A stretch of DNA of 64,000 nt from Mytilus galloprovincialis (taxonomy: Eukaryota > Mollusca > Bivalvia > Mytilida > Mytilidae). The stretch is from positions 48,856,805-48,920,804 of the forward strand of contig NC_134847.1 of NCBI RefSeq assembly GCF_965363235.1. Direction: 5' to 3'. This document shows, one piece after another, positions 22,234-33,100 of the stretch; position 1 is the first letter of the stretch, and the number at the start of each line of letters is the position of its first letter. The translations under genes were made by a program, and so were the position numbers. A model generated the notes under the pieces. The model saw only the letters and a list, made by a program, of their open reading frames with translations. It made no database searches and was not told the DNA's origin.

Positions 22234-22507
22234 TATGCAATCTTTCTTTTCTTCATTTCTTACGTTTTCCTTGGTCGCCATCTTGGAAGTACACACCGAT
22301 ATCCATAATTTTATAATGACCAATATTAACTTACCTGCAACTTTTTTTTTATTTTTAGGTTATAAAATACACTTCTATTATAATTTTATTCAATAATATA
22401 TGTTTAAAAGTCACTTAAATGTGTTAATATTGATATTTGAAGAGTTATTCGGTAATTACATGAGTTATTCGGATAATAACACTGTTATTCGGTAATTCGA
22501 GGTACCG
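22234..22507 (-). repeat. Right terminal inverted repeat
   Basis: The reverse complement of 19122-19395, of the same 274-bp length, with the same splice donors, AAGATGGCG start context and MATKEN codons reading on the minus strand toward the PHD frame. Similarity stops sharply at GATTGCATA on both sides. Confidence 0.85.
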
Positions 22508-22516
22508 TAATATTAA
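22508..22516. repeat. Target-site duplication of the SGNH/PHD element, right
   Basis: TAATATTAA, identical to 19113-19121. Confidence 0.7.
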
Positions 22517-24123
22517 TTTTCATAAGAGGGGGCCCGCTCTAGTCATGCTTCAGTGATTCCTTATTTAATCAACCAAATGTTTCGTTCAAAAGGGGCAACC
22601 TGACCCCCTATCATGCCCATTGCCCCCCCCCCCCCCCCCGAAATCTACCTCTTGATATGGGTATTAAAAAGTTTAATATTAATAAACTTATAAAAGTATT
22701 TACACTTTTGGTATTTAGCTGAATCTTGCCTCCGAATGACCTTAGATCTACTCTGAATCACCTTTTGACTTCAAGCAACAATCATTTTTAAATTGTGACG
22801 TCAAATATTTTAAATTATGATGTCAAAGTTTATGGGAACCTGTGTGATTTTACATAATGGCGGACAAATTTGCATACAAGTGTAAATATGTCTATTCAGA
22901 TATGTCATGTATGTAAATGGTATAAATTCATAAAAACACAGGCATGACAGGGAAATACATACATGACATAATTTGGGATATATATAATATATATATTCAA
23001 AGCTTTTTTAGGGGCCACAATTGATTTATAATACCGAACTAACAGTGAAAGGGCGTTTTTAAAAAAGCATGTACATTTTTTAACTTACAAACACAAACAA
23101 AACATCACAACTTCAAACTTTTGAAAAATAAACGAGAAGTATTTTTTAAAGAAAATTAAAGTAATCTACTTTATGTGTACTTGAAGATGTGATATTCTTG
23201 TCATTATCCCAGATTCAGAACAGGTAGTTTTCAGCTGTCCAACAACTAATTAGCCTTGATTAAAATTAGAAGGTACTGAAGACCAAGTAGGTGTTGTTTT
23301 GATAATAATTAATCATCATGTCAATTTTATGACTGGAAATGTGTGGCTGTAAAAGGCAAAAGGTTGGGTCAAAAAGATCGTGAATTATGTTAAAATGATT
23401 GTAAAAGCCTTGAAAACTAAAATGTAGACGACTGTTTCATGCTTTGCCCAGCTGGACTTTTACTATAAACACAGACATGACAGACATCTGTTCTGATGAT
23501 TTCAGCACCATCATAATCATAATCATGATAATTAATCCCAGAATCATTTATATATATTACATGTATCATGATTATACAACAAACAATGTATACTTAAATC
23601 TACAATTAAACAAAATCATCTTGTCTATATCATGAAATTATATATAAACATGTAGCAAGTGATTTATGTGTACTCCTTAATCCTGTTAATTAGGTGTTTA
23701 TTAAAGATGAACACTCTTACTTGCAACATTTCTGAACAAAATATTACATGGATGAGTGATAACCTGATTGAAGAAATCACTAAGTACAAATGTAATTTCC
23801 CTTAAAAATGAAACAGCTGCATATTGAATTTTTTTTTTTAGTCCAAAGTCCCAAAAAAGTTTGTCCTGACAGCAAAAGAAACCATGCCTCCATCGTCCTT
23901 TTTTTCCCTCCTTCTCAAACACACAAAACATGCAAAAAAATTATGTTTATTTCTGAATCCTTCCATTTAAATAAGGCATGTAAGGAGAATTCTTTAATGT
24001 ACGGAGAAGAAAGAAAAAAAGAAGTTTTGCACATTGTTACAGTAGAATATAGATGTTTATTTGACATTTTACATGTTCTCTCTGTTTTCAAAGTTGATGA
24101 TTCTTTCAGGTGATTAAAAAGTA
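22517..24123. other. Region upstream of ATG5
   Basis: No exon recognised. It has a C-run of about 17 at 22624-22640, an AATGGCGGAC (YY1-like) word near 22857 and AT-rich remainder. The ATG5 promoter and any 5' noncoding exon should lie here. A polypyrimidine-AG (TTCTTTCAG) ending about 24111 could be the acceptor of a 5' UTR intron. Confidence 0.45.
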
Positions 24124-24132
24124 ATGTACTGA
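24124..24132 (+). promoter_or_regulatory. Two-codon upstream ORF before ATG5
   Basis: ATG TAC TGA lies four bases before the ATG5 start codon. If the mRNA includes it, it is a minimal uORF that would require reinitiation or leaky scanning. The ATG5 start itself has G at -3 and G at +4, a good context. Confidence 0.5.
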
Positions 24133-24136
24133 TGTC

Positions 24137-27100
24137 ATGGCAGACGATCGTGAGATTTTAAAGGAATTATGGGAAGGAAGAATCCCTGTAAGATTTTCAT
24201 TGCCTTTAGAGGAGGTTGATTCTGGTGAGGAACCAGAGTCAATTTATGTGAGTAACAGAACATGTAGATGAATATTAATTTGTATATTTTAAGTTTACAT
24301 TGTACAATTTAATGATTTTCAAGTACATTTGTATTTTTGTGTGGTTTTTATATACATAAATTTGTATACCATGTATACTAAACCTGTCCTCGAAACAGTA
24401 TGTGCAGTTAGCCACTAGTCCGATGCCCCAGACTAGTAAAATTTATCTGGACTAGTTAGTAAGTTTTTGCAAAAATTTATTAAGACTAATAACCATGAAC
24501 CAAAATAATTTTCTGAATATATATTGGTAGTTGAAAAGTTTAAAGTGCAGACTGCCTATTTAAAATGTGATAAACACAAATTTGAACATAGATGTATAAA
24601 TATTTATCAACATGATTAACCCACACATTATGTTACAACAGTATTTTTTTTTTCATTCATTAATGATACAGAATTTAACACTCATTTTCCATTGATTGAT
24701 AATAATTATCACCATGATCACTCTCTATCATGTCTATAGTTAAAATTTGAAAAATGCGTAAAAAACGAGTATTATTATGATTATATAGAATTCAGGCCCT
24801 GGCGCCATAAAACTATTTGAGTAAAGTTTTTTTACTCAGCCTGAGAATTTTCTCAATTTTTTTATTCTCAGCAAAATGCACCGCCATAAAAAAATTCTCA
24901 GATATTTTCTTACTCAAAGTTAAGAATATTCTTAAATATTTGAGTATAGCCAAAACCATAAAAAAATCTTAAATGTTTTTTTCCAAAAAAGGGGGGGGGG
25001 GCCGGGCTCGGGGCCCCCTGCCCCCCCCCCCCCTAAATCCGCCTCTGTCTTCCCCTACTCCCCTTTTCATGACCGTCATAAATTGGATAGTTTTGTTTGT
25101 TTCATCAAACTGTTTTTATTTTCGAAAATAATATTTGTACAAGGTGTTGTTAATAACTAATGGACATTAAATATATATGCCATGCCTTCTCACACGACAT
25201 CATACTTTGATTTTATCTTCCTGTGCAATATGATATTAAACTCATTATCAATTTTTAAATCGTATTAAACATGTTAAATTCTGTATCAGATTTATATTAA
25301 TATTAAAGTTACATATATCTTGAATATTGAAAACGGTTTCAAATTATTTACTGGCTTTCATATTGATTTAAAAATATTTGGTTTGTCGTTTTTGTTTGTT
25401 TTGTTTTTGTTTTCCATTGTAGATGTGAGAAAAAAAGCAGCTCTGTTTCTCTTAAAATTGTCACATGGTGTCTTATGTCGTCTGAATACATAATGTGTTT
25501 CTGATCCGTAATAATTATCTTTCAAAATGTTTATTTGGCACGCCATACTCGATAGAAGTGCGGACATGAAAGAAAACACTCTTCACGTAACCGTCAACGA
25601 AGATTGCATTTTATCTTTAAAAAAAATACAAAATATAGTTCTACATAAAGAAATGTAAGAAAAATATATATACATATTTATAAGAAGCTTAGGCGACTTG
25701 GGCGAAGAAGTCGCCTTCCCGACCGTCACTTCGCTTTCCCCGACCCCCAAAAACGAAAACAAGTCGCCCTGTTCTTGACGACACTCGCTTTCAGTCGCTT
25801 CCGTCATCGGACATTTCAATTTTTACCAAGTTGATGAAACATCAATTTTTTATTGATAATTAAAGAAATTCAGACATAAACGGTTCATTATCTTTAGAAA
25901 AGAGGTTGAAGCATTGTCTTCGCAGTGTGTAGCAGGTTATTTGATAAAAATACAACTTTTTATCACTTCGTGCATTTCCGCAAGTTCCGGTGCTTGTTAC
26001 TCAAAAACGTACATCAACCTAAATTTCGGCGGCAAAATAAGTTTGTTACTTTATTTAAACGTGATAAAAGTTGCCTCCAGAAAATGTTTAATCCATTTAT
26101 TGCATTAAAAACGTCATGTTCCTTTCCAAATAACTTGTCAAACATCGTTTATTTTTGTAAATTTTTCTTGCACAATCGGAACAACTCGGCCTTTCTGGTT
26201 GCACGAAGAAATAACTATTGTACTGCGTAGCGAGAATGGCCGAGTAGTTACGATTGTTTTCCTTCATTCGTCCGCCATTGGCCGATTTCTAAACTACAGA
26301 TCTGAACCGGACCAGCTATGACCGAAATCCGTACTTTTACAATAATTACTACGGACGCACGGATGGAACAGCTGACAGAAGAATATTGATCCCAAAGGGA
26401 AAAATTACACATTCCACACGCATTAAGAGACTTTTGGTTACATCTAATTGATTGGTGTATATAATTCCCTATATTTTTTATGAATTGTTTCAAACTATTG
26501 ATTAAAGTTGCTTACCTCTAAGACTATTACACTAATATCAATATATTATGGCCCAGCTTAATAACTTTTATATTTTTTTATGAGAAACACTGAATTTCAT
26601 ACACACGATAATTTTTAATTGAATTGTAATTGATATATATTATAATTTTCTTTACATTTTTTAAAATAAAAAAATATTTTTTTTTAGTACTAGATATTTA
26701 GTTGGTAGTTTCTCACAAGAACCTTAGTAAAACTTAAACAACTTTTAATTACAAATGTTACTTTAATTGTAATTTTTTTACTCAGATATGAATTGAACAA
26801 TATAAAAAGAACATTATTTACATATGGCCCTTTATACTATTGTAAAATCCAAACATTGTAGCGCACCACGCTAATGAGCACTTCTCTTTCAAATCTCACC
26901 ACTTCTCCCTATCAGTTTCAAAAAGAGAAGTCACTTCTCCCTATAATTCTGAAGTAGTGTGAGCCCTGAGCTGCTACGGGTAAATAACTCAAGTATTTCA
27001 AGATCTTTCTCTTATAATGTCTATTAGGTTCTATATTTCTTACAATAACACAAATTATTTGCTGACTTTATATTCTGTGACTTTTTGTCAGGACTTTTTT

Positions 27101-30100
27101 TTCTCAGCTGAGTATTTTTTTCTCAGTGATGTAAGTGGTAAAATAGTTGTTTGAAAACTAAAACATATACCAAACTTCTCTAAAACGCAGTTTTATCTCT
27201 TAAGAAATAATGTAAAACATAAAAAGAATCTATGATAGATAAGATGACAAGAAGCATTTATTAAGCATCTGTAACCACAGTCCTGACAAAAAGTCACAGA
27301 ATATAAAGTCAGCAAATAATTTCATGGTGTTATTATAAGAAATATAGAACCTAAGGCCAAATAAAAATATATGTGTGGTTCCAGTAACCCTACCGTCCCT
27401 ACTTTTTCGGCTTAAAAATAGTCTACCCTAAAGATTTTATTGTCATTTTTCATTAAGCACTGTTAAAGTCAGAATGTTGCTCCCATAGACTCAATGTAAA
27501 AAAAAAACATAAAATAAAAAAAAATCCCTACCTACCTACCCTAACTTTTTTTCAGATGTAACTGGAACCACACATACTTTTTTATTTGACCTAATAGATA
27601 TTATAAGAGAAAGATCTTGAAATACTTGAGTTATTTAGGGACGACATCAAAAGATCGATGAAGGATAAAAAACTTAAATCAAATAGTTTGGGGGTGGGGG
27701 GTTAAAATTCTACAAGTTTTGTATATCTAAAATCGATTTTTACATATATCTCTATTGGTAAATCAATTTTTCCCAAATTAAGTTAAGAGGGGGGTGGGGG
27801 TGTCAGTGAAAAAACTATGTGAATTAAGCTTTTCCCATCACTTGGCGTCCGTCGTCCGTCGTCCGTCGTCGTCGTCCGTCGTCGTTAACTTTTACAAAAA
27901 TCTTCTCCTCTGAAACTACTGGGCCAAATTAAACCAAACTTGGCCACAATCATCATTGGGGTATCTAGTTTAAAAAATGTGTGGCGTGACCCGGCCAACC
28001 AACCAAGATGGCCGCCATGGCTAAAAATAGAACATAGGGGTAAAATGCAGTTTTTGGCTTATATCTCAAAAACCAAAGCATTTAGAGCAAATCTGACATG
28101 GGGTAAAATTGTTTATTAGGTCAAGATCTATCTGCCCTGCAATTTTCAGATGAATCGAACAACCTGTTGATGGGTTGCTGCCCCTGAATTGGTAATTTTA
28201 AGGAAATTTTGCTGTTTTTGGTTATTATCTTGAATATTATTATAGATAGAGATAAACTGTAAACAGCAATAATGTTCAGCAAAGTAAGATTTACAAATAA
28301 GTCAACATGACCGAAATGGTCAGTTGACCCCTTTAGGAGTTATTGCCCTTTATAGTCAATTTTTAACCATTTTTCGTAAATCTTGTTATCTTTTACAAAA
28401 ATCTTCTCCTCTGAAACTACTGGGCCAAATTAAACCAAATTTGGCCACAATCACAATTGGGGTATCTAGTTTAAAAAATGTGTGGCGTGACCCGGCCAAC
28501 CAACCAAGATGGCCGCCACAGCTAAAAATAGAACATAGGGGTAAAATGCAGTTTTTGGCTTATAACTCAAAAACCAAAGCATTTAGAGCACATCTGACAT
28601 GAAGTAAAATTGATTATCAGGTCAAGATCTATCTGCCCTGAAATTTACAGATGAATCGGACAACTTGTTGTTGGATTGCTGCCCCTGAATTGGTAATTTT
28701 AAGGAAATTTTGATGTTTTTGGTTATTTATCTTGAATATTATTATAGATACAGATAAACTGTAAACAGCAATAATGTTCAGCAAAGTAAGATTTACAAAT
28801 AAGTCAACATGACCAAAATGGTCAGTTGACCCCTTTAGGAGTTATTGCCCTTTATAGTCAATTTTGAACCATTTTTCGTAAATCTTAGTAATCTATTACA
28901 AAAATCTTCTCCTCTGAAACCACTGGGCCAAATTAAACCAAACTTGGCCACAATCATCATTGAAGTATCTAGTTTAAAAAATGTTTGGCGTGACCTGGCC
29001 AACCAACCAAGATGGCCGCCACAGCTAAAAATAAAATATAGGGGTAAAATTCAGTTTTTGGCTTATAACTCAAAAACCAAAGCATTCAGAGCAAATCTGA
29101 CATGAAGTAAAATTGATTATCAGGTCAAGATCTATCTGCCCTGAAATTTTCAGATGAATCGGACAACCTGTTGTTGGGTTGCTGCCCCTGAATTGGTAAT
29201 TTTAAGGAAATTTTGCTGTTTTTGGTTATTATCTTGAATATTATTATAGATAGAGATAAACTGTAAACAGCAATAATGTTCAGTAAAGTAAGATTTACAA
29301 ATAAGTCAACATAACTGAAATGGTCAGTTGACCCCTTTAGGAGTTATTGCCCTTTATAGTCAATTTTGAACCATTTTTCGTAAATCTTAGTTATCTTTTA
29401 CAAAAATCTTCTCCTCTGAAACTACTGGGCCAAGTTCATTATAGATAGAGATAATTGTAAGTAGCAAGAATGTTCAGTAAAGTAAGATTTACAAACACAT
29501 CACCATCACCAAAACACAATTTTGTCATGAATCCATCTGCGTCCTTTGTTTAATATTCACATAGACCAAGGTGAGCGATACAGGCTCTTTAGAGCCTCTA
29601 GTTATCCTACATTGAACTTTTGATGTCGTCCCTTACCCGTAGCTTCTTATAAATATGTATATATATTTTTTTATATTTCTTTATTTAGATCTATATTTTG
29701 TATTATTTTAAAAGATAGGCCTACAATGCAATCTTCGTTGACGTTTACGTGTAGAGTGCTTTCTTTCACGTCCGCACTTCTATCGAGTATGGCGTGCCAA
29801 ATAAACATTTTGAAAAGATAATTATTACGGATCAATAACATACATTATGTATTCAGACGACATAAGACACCATGTGACAATTTTAAGAGAAACAGAGCTG
29901 CTTTTTTCTCACATCTACAACGGGAAAAAACAAACAAAAAAAAAACGACAAACCAAATATTTTTAAATCAATACGAAAGCCAGTAAATAATTTGAATCTG
30001 TTTTCAAAAATCAAGATATATGTAACTTTAATATTAATATAAATCTGATACAGAATTTAACATGTTTAATACGATTTAACAATTATGCAAGTAGTCATAA

Positions 30101-33100
30101 AAATTGCTCTGCATAATGAGTTTAATATCATACTGCACAGGAGAAAATAAAAGTACGACGTGTGAGAAGGTATGGCGTATATATTTAATGTCCATTACAG
30201 TTATTAACAACACCTTGTACAAATATTATTTTCGAAAATAAAACAGTTTAATAAAACAAACAAAACTATCCAATTTATGAGGGTCATGAAAAGGGGAGTA
30301 GGGGATCGAAAGATGTCCTTTTTTAGTTCACCTGGCCCAAAGGGCCAAGTGAGCTTTTCTCAGCACTTGGCGTCCGGCGTCCGTCGTCTGTCGTCCGGCG
30401 TCGTTAACTTTTACAAAAATCTTCTCCTCTGAAACTACTGGGCCAAATTTAACCAAACTTGGCCACAATCATCATTGGGGTATCTAGTTTAAAAAATGTG
30501 TCTGGTGACCTGGTCAACCAACCAAGATGGCCGCCATGGCTAAAAATAGAACATAGGGGTAAAATGCAGTTTTTGGCTTATAACTCAAAAACCAAAGCAT
30601 TTAGAGCAAATCTGACAGGGGGTAAAATTGTTCATCAGGTCAAGATCTATCTGCCCTGAAATTTTCAGATGAATCGGACAACCCGTTGTTGGGTTGCTGC
30701 CCCTGAATTGGTAATTTTAAGGAAATTTTACTGTTTTTAGTTATTATCTTGAATATTATTATAGATAGAGATAAACTGTAAACAGCAATAATGTTCAGCA
30801 AAGTAAGATTTACAAATAAGTCAACCTGACCAAAATGGTCAGTTGACCCCTTTAGGAGTTATTGCCCTTTATAGTCAATTTTTAACCATTTTTCGTAAAT
30901 CTTAGTTATCTTTTAGAAAAATCTTCTCCTCTGAAACTACTGGGCCAAATTAAACCAAACTTGGCCACAATCATCATTGGGGTATCTAGTTTAAAAAATG
31001 TGTCCGGTGACCCGGCCAACCAACCAAGATGGCCGCCATGGCTAAAAATAGAACATAGGGGTAAAATGCAGTTTTTGGCTTATTACTCAAAAACCAAAGC
31101 ATTTAGAGCAAATCTGCTGGGGTAAAATTGTTCATCAGGTCAAGATCTATCTGCCCTGAAATTTTCAGATGAATCGGACAACCCGTTGTTGGGTTGCTGC
31201 CCCTGAAATGGTAATTTTAAGAAAATTTTGCTGTTTTTGGTTATTATCTTGAATATTATTATAGATACAGATAAACTGTAAACAGCAATAATGTTCAGCA
31301 AAGTAAGATTTACAAATAAGTCAACATGACCAAAATGGTCAGTTGACCACTTTAGGAGTTATTGCCCTTTATAGTCAATTTTTAACCATTTTTCATAAAT
31401 CTTAGTAATCTTTTAGAAAAATCTTCTCCTCTGAAACTACAGGGCCAAATTTAACCAAACTTAGCCATAATCATCATTTGGGTATCTAGTTAACAAAATG
31501 TGTCCAGTGACTCGGCCAACAAACCAAGATGGCCACCATGGCTAAAAATAGAACATGGGGGTAAAATGCAGTTTTTGGCTTATAACTCAAAAACCAAAGC
31601 ATTAAGAGCAAATCTGACAGGAAGTAAAATTGTTGATCAGGTCACGATCTATCTGCCCATGAATTTTCAGATGAATTTGATAATCGGTTGTTAGGTTGCT
31701 GCCCCTGAATTGGTTATTTTGAGGAAATTTTGCTGTTTTTTTGTTATTATCTTGAATATTATTATAGATAGAGATAAACTGTAAACAGCAATAATGTACA
31801 GCAAAGTAAGAACTAAAAATAAGTCAGTATGACCAAAATAGTCAATTGACCCCCTAAGGAGTTATTGCCCTTCATAGTCAATTTTTAACAATTTAAGATT
31901 TTCAAGTACTGTTATAGATAGAGATAATTGTAAGCAGCAAGAATGTTTAGTGAAGTAAGATCTACAAACACATCACCATCACTAAAACACAATTTTGTCA
32001 TGAATCCATCTTTGTCCATTGTTTAATATTCACATAAACCAAGGTGAGCGACACAGGCTCTTTAGAGCCTCTAGTTTAGCTCACCTGGCCTAAAAGGCCA
32101 TGTGAGCTTTTCTAATCACTTGGCTTCCGTCGTCGTCGACGTTGTCGTCGTCGTCGTCGTCGTCTGTCGTCGTTAACAGTTTTTCAAACATCTTCTCCTC
32201 TGAAACTACTGAATGGATTTGAATGAAACTTAAGATGGTTGTTCCTTAGAATATCCTGCACAAAATGTGCGCTTCGATTTTTGAACCGTCAAAAAACATG
32301 GCCGCCGTTACTTAAAATAGAACATAGGGGTCAAATGCAGTTTTTGGCTTATATCTCAAAAACGAAAGCATTAAGAGCAAATCTGACAGGAGTAAAAATG
32401 TTCATTAGGTCAATATCTATCAGCCCTGAAATTTTCAGATGAATCAAACATCCAATTGTTGGGTTGCTGCCACTTAATTGGTAATTTTAAGGAAATTTTG
32501 CAGTTTTTGGTCATTATCTTGAATATTATTATAGATAAAGATAAACTGTAAACAGCAAATATGATCAGCAAAGTAAGATCTACAAATAAGTCAATTTGAC
32601 CAAAATTGTCAATTGACCTCTTTAGGAGTTATTGCCCTTTAAAGACTTTTTTCACAATTTGTTCATCATGTTGACTTACTTTAAAAAATCTTCTCTTATG
32701 AAACTGCTGTATCAATTTCAGCCAAACTTAGGCTAAATGATTTCAGAGTTTCAGAGTATCTAGTATAAATTTTATATTTCATTTCCTTGTATGTCAAGAA
32801 ACATAGCTCCTATGGCTAAAATAGAACATAGGAGAAAATGATTTTTTTTTTGCTTTTGAAGAAAATAGGACGATTCAAAGAACATTTAAATAAATTGAAA
32901 AGCCAAAATAATCATTGATGAGAGATTAAACCAAAAAAATTCAGGTGAGCGATTCAGGCTCTTGAGAACCTCTTGTTCTCTATTCAGTAAGAAATATTTT
33001 CTGTAAAATTCTTATTGTGCATATGCATATGGAAATTTCCTTCTGTATCATGATTTTGACATGATAAATGATTTGTCTGGATCAACGACATATGTATGAC

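Larger units (their letters stand above)
19122..22507. mobile_element. Long-TIR DNA transposon (MULE-like candidate) carrying SGNH and PHD genes
   Basis: A 3386-bp element with 274-bp terminal inverted repeats (19122-19395 and 22234-22507), nearly identical inside and more diverged over the outermost 18 bp (GGGTAACAC versus CGGTACCTC). It is flanked by an 8-9 bp duplication. Long inverted ends plus a 9-bp duplication are typical of Mutator-like elements, but no transposase is present, so the class is inferred. Inside are an 88-bp tandem array (19635-20025), an SGNH-hydrolase frame on + and a PHD-finger frame on -, followed by an AT-rich middle with a perfect 14-bp palindrome at 21098-21111. 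Each inverted end carries a CAG|GTAAGT donor, an AAGATGGCG motif with an ATG, and a second GTAAGA donor, all pointing inward. Both cargo genes could thus be transcribed from identical promoters. It looks recently active from its clean ends. Confidence 0.8.
25051..30305. repeat. Inner nested inverted repeat (fold-back structure) in ATG5 intron 1
   Basis: The left arm 25051-25689 is the reverse complement of the right arm 29641-30305, with moderate divergence and small gaps. The left arm resumes at 26973 (GCTACGGGTAA) after an interruption of about 1.28 kb. A second inverted pair lies inside: about 26981-27110 against 27280-27330 and 27595-27640. The word GGGACGACATCAAAAG at 27639 is inverted at about 29612. 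The whole looks like a fold-back or long-TIR element with later insertions. No transposase was recognised. Confidence 0.8.

Noticed and set aside
19122-22507. The SGNH/PHD element as a CR1-like LINE ORF1 fragment.
   Set aside because: The two domains are on opposite strands, no reverse transcriptase is present, and the unit has long inverted ends with a duplication, which fits a DNA transposon rather than a LINE.
25914-26230. Two overlapping open frames as a gene in ATG5 intron 1.
   Set aside because: No recognisable domain, strongly overlapping frames, and location in a likely insertion. Treated as chance unless expression is shown.
28324-31694. A series of similar small proteins (with NQPRWPP and YNSKTKAFRA) as a tandem gene family.
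   Set aside because: They fall at the same place in the 502-bp monomers. Their starts and ends shift between copies and there are no domain, splice or signal features.
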